Shown here one piece after another: positions 7,467 through 16,212 of a stretch of 64,000 nucleotides of DNA. Location of the stretch: positions 1,736,001 to 1,800,000 of the forward strand of contig NZ_CP034463.1 in the NCBI RefSeq assembly GCF_003955715.1, given 5' to 3'. This stretch comes from Streptomyces aquilus (GTDB lineage: Bacteria; Actinomycetota; Actinomycetes; Streptomycetales; Streptomycetaceae). The notes beneath the pieces were generated by a model. That model did not search any database, was not told the origin of the DNA, and saw only the letters and a list, made by a program, of their open reading frames with translations. The first letter of the stretch is position 1, and each line of letters opens with the position of its first letter. The translations under genes were made by a program, and so were the position numbers.

Positions 7467-8126
7467 TCAGTCGCCGGTGAGGGAGGGGCAGTCCTCGTCG
7501 GTCCCGGTGGCACGCCAGCCGCTGCCGTCGGTCATCTCGACGGTGACCCGGGCGGTGGACGGGGCGGTGACCCGGTGGGCGCCCGCCGCCGTGCAGATCA
7601 CCTGCCGGGTCGCGATGCGGTTCAACGGGCCCGTGCCGAGCGGCAGTCGGAGGGTGATCCGGTCACCGCGCACGTCTGCGGTGGGTTCGTCCGTCGGCGC
7701 CTGCCCCAGCAGGCCGGTGGGCACGTCCGTCGGCAACTGCTCTTGCGGACCGGTGGGCGCGTCCGTCGGTGACGGCTGGGGCGGATCGCCGGCGGCGGGC
7801 TGCCCTCCCGGCTCGACGGCGGTCGGTGCCGGCGACGCCGGAGTCGTCCGGCGTCGCCGGATCTCCGTGGTCAGCCGCTTCCCCGCCTCCCCGGGCGTCG
7901 GCCCCCGCAGCAGCAGCCGCACCGCGTCCCCGGCGTTCCCCGGCCACGCGGTCGTGCGCGGGAGCGCGACGAGCGTGCCGTCGTGCACGAAGTAGACCGG
8001 CGTGATCGGCCGGATCCCGCTCGCGGGCTCTCCGGCCTCCACCACGCCGGTCGTGGGGATGTCGCAGGAGGCGAGCGCGAGAAGCGCCGGCAGCGCGAGC
8101 AGCGCGAGGCGGCGTGGGGCGTTCAT
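7467..8126 (-). CDS. Lipoprotein of a two-component operon (GerMN/LpqB-like N-terminus)
   Basis: A 219-residue lipoprotein: signal peptide residues 1-20, lipobox LASC, Cys21. The start of the mature protein (CDIPTTGVVEAGEPASG) and the block VYFVHDGTLVALPR resemble the start of LpqB and GerMN-containing actinobacterial lipoproteins. A Pro/Thr/Gln-rich low-complexity stretch (about residues 98-150) separates it from a beta-rich end with two Cys. It overlaps the sensor-kinase stop by 4 bases (ATGA), so it is the third gene of a response regulator, kinase, lipoprotein operon. By analogy with MtrAB-LpqB it may modulate the kinase on the outer face of the membrane; this is inference. The repetitive middle is unusual. 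Confidence 0.8.
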   Translation of the reverse strand: MNAPRRLALLALPALLALASCDIPTTGVVEAGEPASGIRPITPVYFVHDGTLVALPRTTAWPGNAGDAVRLLLRGPTPGEAGKRLTTEIRRRRTTPASPAPTAVEPGGQPAAGDPPQPSPTDAPTGPQEQLPTDVPTGLLGQAPTDEPTADVRGDRITLRLPLGTGPLNRIATRQVICTAAGAHRVTAPSTARVTVEMTDGSGWRATGTDEDCPSLTGD

Positions 8127-9592
8127 GACGGGTGCTCCTCGGACGACTCGTCGCGCTGCAAAGGGAGTTCCACGGTGAAGACGGCGCCGCCCGCCGGATG
8201 GTTCGCCGCGCGGACGGTGCCGCCGTGGATGCGGACGTTCTCGGCGGTGATCGCCAGACCGAGGCCGCTGCCCTCGGAGCGGCTGCGGGCGGTGTCGGAC
8301 TTGTAGAACCGCTCGAAGACATGCGGCAGGACGTCGTCCGGGATGCCGGGACCGCTGTCGCGCACCTCGATGACCGCGCCGCGTCCGTCGGAGCCGTGCA
8401 CGTCCAGGCGCACCCGCACCGGTGCGCCGCCGTGCTTGAGCGCGTTGCCGACCAGGTTGGCGACGACCACGTCGAGGCGGCGCGGGTCCACGCGGCCACG
8501 GGCCGCGTCGGGAGGCGGCAACCGTGTGTCCACCGTGTCCGACCAGCCGCGGGCGGCCAGCGTGCGCCGGATCGACTCGGCGAGGTCGATCTCGTCGAGG
8601 TGCAGCACCGCCGCTCCCGCGTCGAACCTGGATATCTCCATCAAGTCGTCGACGAGACGGGTGAGTTTGACGGTCTCCTCGCTGATCAGCCGGACCGCGG
8701 TGGCCGTGTCGGAGTCCAGCCGGGCGGCGTCCTCGTCCAGGACGTCCGTGACAGCCGACATCGCGGCGAGCGGCGTGCGCAGCTCGTGCGAGACGTCCGC
8801 GGCGAAGCGCCGGGCCCGCGCCTCCATCTCACGCAGCTCCGCCACCGATGTCTCCAGCGCGGCGGCCGTCTCGTTGAACGCGTGGGACAGCTCGGCGAGT
8901 TCGTCGGAACCGTGCACGTCGAGCCGGGTGTCGAGGCGTCCCTCGGCCATCCTCCGGGTGGCCTGCCGGAGCGCCCGTACCGGCACGAGCACGCCCCGGG
9001 CGGCGAACAGCGCGAGCACCACGGCGAGGCCCAGGGCCGGCACCATGGCCCGCTCGACGGCGCTGACCAGCGCGTCGACGTAGGCCTGTTCCGTGGTCTG
9101 CGGCACGACCAGGAACACCCGCACCCCGGAGGCCAGCCGGGACCCGTCCGGGTCGCCGAAGGTGACCGACATGCCGACGACCAGGGAGGGGCGGCCGCCT
9201 TCGTCCACCCGCTGGAAGACGGTGGCCCGGCTGGAGGCGACGGCCGCACGGACGGCGGGCGTCAGCTCGGGGAAGCGGTCACCGGGCACGGAGGAGGCGC
9301 GCAGCTCCCGGTAGGTCACCAGCACCCGCCAGCTACCCGACGCGTCGGCGTCGGCGACGTCCGTGGCGATCTGTTGCAGCGCGGACTCGCCCGGAGGGTA
9401 GGGGAGTTCGGGGGCGCGCTCGTTCAACTGCGCCCGCAACTGCCCGATGACCGCGTCCTGGCTCTGCTGGAGGACCCCGATGCGGGCCTCCCGGAAGGTC
9501 AGCGCACCGGTCGTGGCGGCGGCGACACCGGCGACCAGCCCGAAGGCGACGACGAGACGCGGCCGCAGCCCGCGCAGTCGGCGGCGCTTCAC
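8123..9592 (-). CDS. Membrane sensor histidine kinase
   Basis: A 489-residue kinase. A transmembrane segment at about residues 13-32 is followed by an extracytoplasmic sensor (33-180), a second segment (about 183-203), HAMP, the phosphoacceptor block VSHELRTPL (His269) and the ATPase domain with N box NLVGNALKHG, G1 DSGPGIP and G2 GSGLGLAI. It should autophosphorylate and pass phosphate to the response regulator encoded just upstream. The GTG at 9592 overlaps the regulator stop by 4 bases (GTGA), and the 3' end overlaps the lipoprotein start. The organisation resembles MtrAB-LpqB and CseABC, but I see no adjacent sigE-like gene, so no symbol is given. Confidence 0.93.
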   Translation of the reverse strand: MKRRRLRGLRPRLVVAFGLVAGVAAATTGALTFREARIGVLQQSQDAVIGQLRAQLNERAPELPYPPGESALQQIATDVADADASGSWRVLVTYRELRASSVPGDRFPELTPAVRAAVASSRATVFQRVDEGGRPSLVVGMSVTFGDPDGSRLASGVRVFLVVPQTTEQAYVDALVSAVERAMVPALGLAVVLALFAARGVLVPVRALRQATRRMAEGRLDTRLDVHGSDELAELSHAFNETAAALETSVAELREMEARARRFAADVSHELRTPLAAMSAVTDVLDEDAARLDSDTATAVRLISEETVKLTRLVDDLMEISRFDAGAAVLHLDEIDLAESIRRTLAARGWSDTVDTRLPPPDAARGRVDPRRLDVVVANLVGNALKHGGAPVRVRLDVHGSDGRGAVIEVRDSGPGIPDDVLPHVFERFYKSDTARSRSEGSGLGLAITAENVRIHGGTVRAANHPAGGAVFTVELPLQRDESSEEHPS

Positions 9593-10281
9593 GGGGCTGC
9601 GAAGCGGTAGCCGAAACCGCGGACGGTGTGGATGTACCGGGGTGCGCGGGGCGGTTCGGACATCTTCGTGCGCAGCCGCTTGACGCAGGCGTCCACCAGA
9701 CGGGCGTCTCCGTGGTAGTCGTGCTCCCAGACCGCCTCCAGCAGTTGCTGCCGGCTGAACACCTGGCCCGGAGACGCGGAGAGCGTGAGCAGCAGCCGCA
9801 GTTCGGAGGGGGCGAGCGCGATCGGCTCACCGCCCAGCCTGACGGTCAACCCGGCGCGGTCGACGGTCAGTTCACCGTAGCTGTCGATCTTCGGCAGCCC
9901 TTCGCCGGCGGGCACACCGCCGGAGCGGCGCAGGACGGCGCGGATACGGGCGTCGAGCACCCGGGCGGTCACGGGTTTGACGACGTAGTCGTCGGCCCCC
10001 GCCTCAAGACCGATGACGATGTCCACCTCGTCGCCGCGGGCGGTGGCCATGATGATCGGGAGCGCCTGGTCGACGGCGCGTATCGCGCGGCAGACGTCGA
10101 GTCCGGTCATGCCGGGCAGCATCAGATCGAGGACCACGATGTCCGGCCGGAACGACCGCAGTTGCTCCAGCCCCTCCTCCCCTGTCGAAGCGGCGGCGAC
10201 ATCGTGGTTCTGGCGGCGCAGCGCCAGGGCGACGCCCTCACGGACGGCACGGTCGTCTTCGATCAACAGCACACGTGGCAT
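9589..10281 (-). CDS. OmpR/PhoB-type response regulator
   Basis: A 230-residue regulator. The receiver domain (1-120) has the acidic pair EDD near residue 9, phosphoacceptor Asp52 in VVLDLMLPG and the conserved Lys in YVVKP. The winged-helix domain (about 130-228) ends GYRFAAP. It should bind DNA when phosphorylated by the kinase encoded downstream. The ATG at 10281 gives the standard length, but I see no clear ribosome binding site; a GTG five codons upstream is possible. It is divergent from the DUF3152 gene, a plausible target. Sequence style is close to CseB/AfsQ1 regulators. Confidence 0.93.
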   Translation of the reverse strand: MPRVLLIEDDRAVREGVALALRRQNHDVAAASTGEEGLEQLRSFRPDIVVLDLMLPGMTGLDVCRAIRAVDQALPIIMATARGDEVDIVIGLEAGADDYVVKPVTARVLDARIRAVLRRSGGVPAGEGLPKIDSYGELTVDRAGLTVRLGGEPIALAPSELRLLLTLSASPGQVFSRQQLLEAVWEHDYHGDARLVDACVKRLRTKMSEPPRAPRYIHTVRGFGYRFAAP

Positions 10282-10379
10282 GGGGTCAGTATCCACAAGA
10301 GCACCACCAGCCACGGGAGTTACCCTTTCGTTATCCGCCGGGCCAGGTCCGATCACATTTCGATCACAACGTGATTGAC

Positions 10380-11219
10380 GTGACCAAGCACAAGCGAAAA
10401 CCCGTCAGCAGTCATCGCCGGAGGGCCTCCGGGCGGCGCCGTAAAGGCCAACTGACCTTCGGCCTGGCCGCGTTGACCGTCCTCGGGGCCGTCGGCTGCA
10501 CGGTGGTGGCGTGGCCGCCCTCGAACCCTCCCCTGCGGTCGTCGGACAACTCCCTGTCGGAACCGACCACAAGCACGTCACCGAGGCCGACGCCGACTCC
10601 GAGCGGTTCGCCCCGCCCTCGAACGACTCCGAGCGCCACGAAGCCCCCCGCCCTCCCCCGGCAGGGCCCCGGCACGTACGTCACGGCACCGGGCGGGAGC
10701 GCGAAGGCGGGCAAGGGAACGCCGTATCGCTACCGGGTCGAGGTGGAGGAGAACATCGACCTGTCCGCGGCGGGGGTCGCCGAGGCGGTGGACCGCATCC
10801 TCGGCGACCCGCGCGGCTGGACCGCCGACGGGCACTCGGCGTTCCAGCGGGTCGCCGACGGCCCCACCGACTTCGTGGTCCGCCTGGCCACCCCCGCGAC
10901 CGTCGACGAGGTCTGCGGCCGGAGCGGCCTCGACACGGGCGGCAAGTACAACTGCTCAGCGAACGACCAGGTCATGGTCAACCTCGACCGCTGGGTCCTG
11001 GCGACCCCCGTCTACGCGAAGGACGTCACCGCCTACCGTGCGCTGATCATCAACCACGAGGTGGGCCACTTCCTCCACCACGGCCATGTCACCTGCCCCG
11101 GCAAGGGCAAGCCGGCCCCCGCGATGATGCAGCAGATCAAGGGCATGCACGGCTGCGTCCCCAACGTCTGGCCGTACGACGCCGAGGGCCGGCTCCTCAC
11201 CGGCCCCGCCGCTCCGTGA
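10380..11219 (+). CDS. DUF3152 protein, putative secreted zinc metalloprotease
   Basis: A protein of about 279 residues. A basic N-terminus (KHKRKPVSSHRRRASGRRRK) precedes one hydrophobic segment (about residues 25-45), then a Ser/Thr/Pro-rich linker (50-90) and the DUF3152 domain. The motif NHEVGHFLHHGH contains HEVGH, a zinc-protease HExxH signature, with further His residues and paired Cys around it. It is probably a membrane-anchored or secreted enzyme facing outward. The start is uncertain: GTG at 10380 or 10371, neither with a clear ribosome binding site. It is divergent from the response regulator and could belong to its regulon. Confidence 0.82.
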   Translation: MTKHKRKPVSSHRRRASGRRRKGQLTFGLAALTVLGAVGCTVVAWPPSNPPLRSSDNSLSEPTTSTSPRPTPTPSGSPRPRTTPSATKPPALPRQGPGTYVTAPGGSAKAGKGTPYRYRVEVEENIDLSAAGVAEAVDRILGDPRGWTADGHSAFQRVADGPTDFVVRLATPATVDEVCGRSGLDTGGKYNCSANDQVMVNLDRWVLATPVYAKDVTAYRALIINHEVGHFLHHGHVTCPGKGKPAPAMMQQIKGMHGCVPNVWPYDAEGRLLTGPAAP

Positions 11220-11242
11220 CACCACGCCCGCCAAGGTCCCCT

Positions 11243-11593
11243 CTACGCCTGCGGCTTCGCCTCCCCCTGCGTCGCCCGCAGGTCGGCGAGCAGCTCGGCC
11301 TGGCCGGCCAGGACGCCGGAGAGGATGGTGCGGGCCACGCGGAGGAGCTCCGCGACGTGCGGGCTGGTCAGCGAGTAGTAGACGGTCGAGCCCTCCTTGC
11401 GCGTGACGACCAGGTTGGCCCGCCGCAGCACGGCCAGCTGCTGGGAGAGGTGGGCGGGCTCGATGCCCACCTCGGGCAGCATCTCGGCGACGGCGTGCTC
11501 GCGCTCGCTCAGCAGCTCCAGGACCCGGATGCGGGCCGGGTGGCCGAGCGTCTTGAAGAACTCGGCCTTCAGTTGGTACAGCGGCGTACTCAC
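11243..11593 (-). CDS. ArsR-family transcriptional regulator
   Basis: A 116-residue winged-helix repressor: dimerisation helix, recognition region IEPAHLSQQLAVLRRANLV and wing RKEGSTVYYSL. The classic ArsR/CadC metal motif (ELCVCDL) is replaced by EHAVAEML and there is no Cys, so it probably does not sense thiophilic metals through that site. The GTG at 11593 (VSTPLYQLKAEFF) follows GGAGG; the longer in-frame ATG at 11665 would add an unrelated Gly/Pro-rich extension. It lies 135 bases downstream of the SulP transporter on the same strand and probably regulates it through the palindrome at 13547-13560. Confidence 0.88.
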   Translation of the reverse strand: MSTPLYQLKAEFFKTLGHPARIRVLELLSEREHAVAEMLPEVGIEPAHLSQQLAVLRRANLVVTRKEGSTVYYSLTSPHVAELLRVARTILSGVLAGQAELLADLRATQGEAKPQA

Positions 11594-11728
11594 CCTGCCG
11601 TCGCCTCCCGGGTGCGGCAGCACGGCCCGGAACTCGGCGGGCCCCCGGCCGCCCCTCGCGTCCATCCACGCGTCACGTCCATGCGTCCCATCCTCGCCTG
11701 TACGCCCGACAGCACCGAATCGGTGTGC

Positions 11729-13471
11729 TCATCGGGCGGCTTCCTCGCTGGACGTTCGGGACGGGGCCTCGGCGCGGGCCGGCAGCAGTCCGGCCGTCTC
11801 CAGGTGGTCGCGGGCGGCGCGGATCGCCTCGGGTGTCGTGGCGTACTCCCGGCCCTCGTGCCGCAGCAGTGCCAGCGCGCCCGTGGAGTCGAGGACCTGG
11901 CGCTGGCCGGCGCGTACCCCGGAGGCGAGGACGAGGATGCCGCGCCGGTGCAGCCTCTCCACCGCGTCCTTCAGGAGCAGGGCGCCGGTGGCGTCCATGG
12001 TCGACACCCGGGACATGCGCAGGACGACGACCCGGACGTCGGCCACGTCGGTCAGCTCCAGCAGGAAGCGGTGGGCGGCGGCGAAGAACAGGGGGCCGTC
12101 GATGCGGTACGCCACGATGTGCTCGGCCAGCAGGGCGTGCTCCTCGGCGCTGTGGTCGCCCCGGTCGAGGGGCACCTGGTCGAAGCGGGCCTGCTTGGCC
12201 ACGGCCCGCAGGGCGAGGGCGCCCGCCGCGGCGAGGCCGATGATCACGGCGTAGACCAGGTCCAGGACCAGGGTCGCCGCGGCGGTCAGGACGAGGATCA
12301 GCGCGTCGGAGCGGGTGGCCTTCGCCATGGCCCGCAGTGAGCCGGTCTCGACCATGCGGACCGCGGTGGCCAGCAGCACGCCGGCGAGCGCGGCGAGCGG
12401 GATCCTCGACACGAGGGGTGCCGCCGCGAAGACGATGACGGCGAGGATCGCGGCGTGGGTGAGGGCGGCCAGCCGGGAGCTCGCGCCGGTGCGGACGTTG
12501 ACGGCGGTGCGGGCGATGGCGCCGGTCGCCGGGACGCCTCCGAACAGCGGGGCGGCGATGTTCGCCAGGCCCTGGCCGAACAGTTCCCGGTCCGGGTCGT
12601 GCTTCTGACCCACCGTCATCCCGTCCGCCACCGAGGCGGACAGCAGGGACTCCAGGGCCGCCAGCGCCGCGACCGCCACGGCCGGGGCGAGCAGCGTGCC
12701 GAGCGAGCCGAGCTCCAGGAAGGACAGCGAGGGAGCGGGCAGCCCGGACGGCAGGTCGCCGATCGGCCGCGCCGCGTCCAGGCCCGCGGCCTGGGCGACC
12801 ACCGTGGCGGCGGCGACCGCGAGGAGGGAGAAGGGGACGGTGGGTCGCCACCTGGCACCGACGAGCATGACCACCGCGACGGCGCCGGCGAATCCGACCG
12901 CGGTCCAGTTCGGGGACGTCGCGAACGCCTCGACCGCCCGCCAGGCCACCACCAGCACCCGGTCGCCCTCGGGCTTGGGCACGCCGAGCGCGTTGGGGAT
13001 CTGCTGGAGGCCGATGACGCAGGCGATGCCGAGCGTGAAGCCCTCGACGACGGGGGCGGGCACGTACTGCATGTACCGGCCGGCCCGCAGCGCGGCCAGG
13101 GCGACCAGCATGACGCCGGCCATCACGCCGACCGTGAGGACTCCCGTCGGACCGTACTCTCCCACGATCGGGACGAGGACCACGGTCATGGCCCCGGTCG
13201 GACCCGACACCTGCAGATTCGATCCGCCGAAGACCGCGGCGAGCGCGCCCGCGACCACCGCGGTCGCCAGCCCCGCCGCCGCGCCCAGGCCCGAGGAGAC
13301 CCCGAAACCGAGGGCCAGCGGCAGCGCCACGATCGCCACGGTCAACCCGGCCAGCAGGTCCCGCCGCGGATCGCGGCGCATCTCGGCGAAGTCGTCGCGA
13401 CGGGGCAGCAGCGCGCCGATCCGGGCCCGGACGGCCCGGGCCGTCGCCCTCATCAGATGTGGCTGGTGCAC
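11729..13471 (-). CDS. SulP-family anion transporter with STAS domain
   Basis: A 580-residue membrane protein. About eleven hydrophobic segments cover residues 35-440, including the SulP signature region FGGSNLQVSGPTGAMTVVL; a cytoplasmic STAS domain covers about 455-560 (VVVLRMSRVSTMDATGALLL). The family moves sulfate, bicarbonate or other anions by proton/sodium symport or exchange. No carbonic anhydrase gene lies beside it, so the substrate is open. The ATG at 13471 was chosen because a typical N-terminus follows. An ArsR regulator lies downstream, and an A+T-rich palindrome overlaps the likely promoter upstream. Confidence 0.92.
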   Translation of the reverse strand: MHQPHLMRATARAVRARIGALLPRRDDFAEMRRDPRRDLLAGLTVAIVALPLALGFGVSSGLGAAAGLATAVVAGALAAVFGGSNLQVSGPTGAMTVVLVPIVGEYGPTGVLTVGVMAGVMLVALAALRAGRYMQYVPAPVVEGFTLGIACVIGLQQIPNALGVPKPEGDRVLVVAWRAVEAFATSPNWTAVGFAGAVAVVMLVGARWRPTVPFSLLAVAAATVVAQAAGLDAARPIGDLPSGLPAPSLSFLELGSLGTLLAPAVAVAALAALESLLSASVADGMTVGQKHDPDRELFGQGLANIAAPLFGGVPATGAIARTAVNVRTGASSRLAALTHAAILAVIVFAAAPLVSRIPLAALAGVLLATAVRMVETGSLRAMAKATRSDALILVLTAAATLVLDLVYAVIIGLAAAGALALRAVAKQARFDQVPLDRGDHSAEEHALLAEHIVAYRIDGPLFFAAAHRFLLELTDVADVRVVVLRMSRVSTMDATGALLLKDAVERLHRRGILVLASGVRAGQRQVLDSTGALALLRHEGREYATTPEAIRAARDHLETAGLLPARAEAPSRTSSEEAAR

Positions 13472-13535
13472 GATGCCTCGGCTTCTCCCGCGCGCCCCAC
13501 CCCGGTGGTGGACGCGAAAGGCACAGCATCTAGTG

Positions 13536-13560
13536 AATTGCGAAATTATGCAATTGCGTA
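13536..13560 (-). promoter_or_regulatory. Palindromic operator overlapping the likely sulP promoter
   Basis: TATGCAATTGCGTA (13547-13560) is a near-palindrome around the perfect core GCAATTGC. AATTGCG is repeated directly at 13536-13542 and 13552-13558. On the minus strand, CATAAT inside this block could be a -10 element, with GTGACG 18 bases further upstream as a weak -35. A symmetric element over the -10 is where an ArsR repressor is expected to bind. Confidence 0.5.
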
Positions 13561-13655
13561 TCCAGCTACGTCACCCCGCGCTTCGAGCAGGGGGAGGATT
13601 CTCGATCACCCCGTCCGGGTAGCCACCCACCCCATCGTCCTCATCGGAGGCATCG

Positions 13656-14540
13656 GTGTTCAGAACTCGACGCACCACCCTCAGACGCTCGCGCTTATCC
13701 ACCACGGTCCTGGGCCTGTTGGTCCTCGCCGCCGTCACGGGATCCGGCACGGGCGCCGCCGCGGCGCCCGTGCCCGGCGCCTCGGTGACCGGCGCGGCCG
13801 CCGCCGTCGCATCCCTGGAGGTCGCCGGTACGAGCTGGGCCGTGGACGAACGCACCGGACGGTTACGGGTGTTCACCGACTCCACGGTCTCGGACACGGA
13901 CCTGGCCAGACTGCGGCAGACCACCGGACGCTTCACCGGCGCCGCGACCCTCACCCGGCTCGACGGCCGGCTGCGCACCCTGGTGTCGGGCGGTGACGGC
14001 ATCTACGCGGCCGCCTGGCGCTGCTCGGCCGGCGTCAACGTCCAGAGCGGCAGCACGTATTACTTCGTCACCGCCGGCCATTGCACCGACGGCGCGGGCA
14101 CCTGGTTCACCAGCTCCGCCATGACGACGGCGATCGGCGCGACCACCGCCACCAGCTTCCCCGGCGACGACTTCGGCATCGTCCGCTACACCAACGCGGC
14201 CGTGCCGCACCCCGGCACCATCGGCACCGTCGACATCACCGGGACCGCCACCGCCTACGTCGGCCAGGCCGTCTGCCGCCGGGGAGCGACCACCGGCGTC
14301 CACTGCGGCCGGGTCACGGCAGTGAACGCGACCGTCAACTACGGCGGCGGGGACGTGGTCTACGGGTTGATCCAGACCAACATCTGCGCGGAACCCGGCG
14401 ACAGCGGCGGCCCGCTCTATGCCGGCGACAAGGTCATCGGCATCCTCTCGGGCGGCTCCGGCAACTGCACCTCGGGCGGGACCACTTATTACCAGCCGAT
14501 CCAAGAGGCCCTGAACGCTTACGGGTTGTCGGTCTACTGA
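13656..14540 (+). CDS. Streptogrisin-like secreted serine protease (S1 family)
   Basis: A 294-residue pre-pro-protease. A signal peptide (about 1-37) and propeptide precede a mature chymotrypsin-fold domain expected from about residue 110 (VSGGDGIY). The catalytic triad is visible: His142 in TAGHC, Asp172 in DDFGIVRY and Ser250 in GDSGGPL. The sequence is very close in style to streptogrisin B (SprB), including [14 protein letters not shown], but has an extra Cys pair (AVCRRG, GVHCG). The GTG at 13656 follows GGAGG. Codons 14 and 70 are TTA (13695-13697, 13863-13865), so translation should depend on the bldA tRNA, tying the enzyme to development. Its stop overlaps the convergent EamA gene by 7 bases. 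Confidence 0.93.
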   Translation: MFRTRRTTLRRSRLSTTVLGLLVLAAVTGSGTGAAAAPVPGASVTGAAAAVASLEVAGTSWAVDERTGRLRVFTDSTVSDTDLARLRQTTGRFTGAATLTRLDGRLRTLVSGGDGIYAAAWRCSAGVNVQSGSTYYFVTAGHCTDGAGTWFTSSAMTTAIGATTATSFPGDDFGIVRYTNAAVPHPGTIGTVDITGTATAYVGQAVCRRGATTGVHCGRVTAVNATVNYGGGDVVYGLIQTNICAEPGDSGGPLYAGDKVIGILSGGSGNCTSGGTTYYQPIQEALNAYGLSVY

Positions 14541-15529
14541 GCTCCCCGGTCGCCGAGCGGAGCCACGACGGGCGCGGGGGCGACGTCCCCTTCCTCGCCA
14601 CGTCGGCGGCGGACGGTCCGCGCCGGGGTGGTGAGGACGGCGAGGCACGCGATGACGAACGCGATCCCGGCCCAGCCGGCGGCCGGGAGGCGTTCGCCGA
14701 CGACCAGGACGGCGAGCACGGCCGCGACCGCCGGTTCGAGCAGGGACAGGGTCGTGGCGGTGCTCGCCGGGACATGCGCCAGCCCCCAACCGAACAGCAC
14801 GTACCCGGCGAACATGGGGACGACGGCCATGTAGCCGCCGACCGCGGCATTGGACCAGGAGCCGACGAGCGCGCCACCGGTCGCCAACAGGACGGGTACG
14901 AGGAGCAGCCCGCCGAGCCCGAACACGGCGCCCATCGCCGCGCGGGAGGGGATGCCACCGGTGATCAGCCGGTGCGCGGCCCAGGAGTAGAGGGCGTACG
15001 TCGTGGCGGCGACCAGGCCCAGGCCGACGCCGAGCAGGGTGGCCGCCATGGACCCCGCGCCCGTGTCGCCGTCGGCATGGGCGGCCTCGGCGACGCACAG
15101 CAGGGCGGTGCCGAGCAGGCCGAGGGCGGCGGCGAGCAGCCAGCGCCGGGTGAGCCGGCGGCGGTCCAGGGCGCGTTCGATGACGGCCGAGGCCAGCGGG
15201 GCGGTGCCGATGGAGACGACGGTGCCGACGGCGACTCCGGCCAGGTGCATCGAGGTGTAGAAGGCAAGGGGATAGATCGCCACCGAGGCGGCGCCGAGCA
15301 GGACCGTGCCGCGCCGCGCACGCAGCCGGCCGGCGTCACGGGCGATCCGCGGTGCGGCGACGAGGGCCTGGAGGAGTCCGCCGAGGCCCATCGCGACGGC
15401 GCCGATGGCGAGCGGGCCGACCTGCGGGGCCAGGGTGGCGGCCGTGCCGGTGGTCCCCCACAGCACGGAGGCCGCCAGCACGCACAGGGCTCCCGTCATG
15501 GCGGAACCGCCGGGTGCGGTGCCCTTCAC
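14534..15529 (-). CDS. EamA/DMT-family transporter
   Basis: A membrane protein of about 331 residues with ten hydrophobic segments in two EamA-type halves ([15 protein letters not shown] at the start of the first, [20 protein letters not shown] opening the second). The family exports metabolites, amino acids or drugs. The GTG at 15529 overlaps the stop of the TetR gene as GTGA, which suggests coupling; an ATG at 15499 would give a 321-residue protein with a more typical N-terminus. No strong ribosome binding site separates the two options. It forms an operon with the TetR regulator and is probably under its control. Confidence 0.88.
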   Translation of the reverse strand: MKGTAPGGSAMTGALCVLAASVLWGTTGTAATLAPQVGPLAIGAVAMGLGGLLQALVAAPRIARDAGRLRARRGTVLLGAASVAIYPLAFYTSMHLAGVAVGTVVSIGTAPLASAVIERALDRRRLTRRWLLAAALGLLGTALLCVAEAAHADGDTGAGSMAATLLGVGLGLVAATTYALYSWAAHRLITGGIPSRAAMGAVFGLGGLLLVPVLLATGGALVGSWSNAAVGGYMAVVPMFAGYVLFGWGLAHVPASTATTLSLLEPAVAAVLAVLVVGERLPAAGWAGIAFVIACLAVLTTPARTVRRRRGEEGDVAPAPVVAPLGDRGAQ

Positions 15530-16131
15530 AGTCGGTCCAGCAGGGCCGCCGCGAGGGCGCGGGCGTGTTGGAGGCGCGCGCCGTCGCCTTCCAGGCCGGC
15601 CCGGGCCATCGCACCCTCCAGCAGGAAGGAGAGGTGCTCGGCCGTGGCGCGGGTTGTGTCGGGGCGACCGGGCAGCAGCTGCTCCAGGTGCCCGGCGATC
15701 AGCTGCTCGACCTGCTCCTTGTGGGCACGGACCACGGCTCGGCCCTCGTCCCCCGCCGGGAGTTCGGCGGCGGCGTTGAGCAGACCGCAGCCGCGGAAGC
15801 CGCGCTCGTAGGCGAACGCGGCGTGGTCGGCGTAGGCGTCGAAGACCGCCAGCACGCCGTCGCGCGGCCCGGCGGCCCGCTCCAGACGCGCCCGGTACAG
15901 CCCGAGCCATTCCTCGTGCCGGGCGTCCAGGTAGGCGCGGACGAGTTCGGCCTTGGAGGAGAAGTTGTTGTACAGGCTCATCTTGGCCACACCGGCGTCG
16001 GCGGTGATCGTGTCGATGCCGGTCGCGGCCACGCCGTCGGCGTAGAACCGGCGGGCCGCGGCCGCCAGCAGCCGTTCCCGGGCGGGACGCCGCCGCGGCT
16101 TCCCGGCGGCGCCCGCGTCGGTCTCACTCAT
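15526..16131 (-). CDS. TetR-family transcriptional regulator
   Basis: A 201-residue repressor. The N-terminal helix-turn-helix (about residues 17-60) reads GVAATGIDTITADAGVAKMS then LYNNFSSKAEL, typical of TetR proteins; the rest is a helical ligand domain. It is co-transcribed with the EamA transporter through a 4-base overlap and is expected to repress the pair until an effector, probably an exporter substrate, binds. A strong inverted repeat at 16146-16167, 15 bases upstream of the ATG, is the likely operator. Confidence 0.92.
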   Translation of the reverse strand: MSETDAGAAGKPRRRPARERLLAAAARRFYADGVAATGIDTITADAGVAKMSLYNNFSSKAELVRAYLDARHEEWLGLYRARLERAAGPRDGVLAVFDAYADHAAFAYERGFRGCGLLNAAAELPAGDEGRAVVRAHKEQVEQLIAGHLEQLLPGRPDTTRATAEHLSFLLEGAMARAGLEGDGARLQHARALAAALLDRL

Positions 16132-16145
16132 CGCAGGGCTCCAAA

Positions 16146-16167
16146 CTAGGTAGGTAGGTCTACCTAG
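16146..16167. promoter_or_regulatory. 22-base inverted repeat, likely TetR operator
   Basis: Arms CTAGGTAG (16146-16153) and CTACCTAG (16160-16167) are perfectly complementary around the centre GTAGGT. A nested palindrome AGGTAG/CTACCT with a 2-base centre lies inside (16152-16165). It is 15 bases upstream of the TetR ATG, the position expected of an autoregulatory operator. Confidence 0.65.
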
Positions 16168-16212
16168 ACTGTAGCGGACGGCGCCGCCGCCGGGGCCCTG
16201 GTGTCGACCGCC

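Noticed and set aside
7467..10281. Identification of the two-component operon as CseABC
   Set aside because: The response regulator and kinase are similar in style, but no sigE-like gene is adjacent and the lipoprotein has a different N-terminal type, so I did not assign the symbols.
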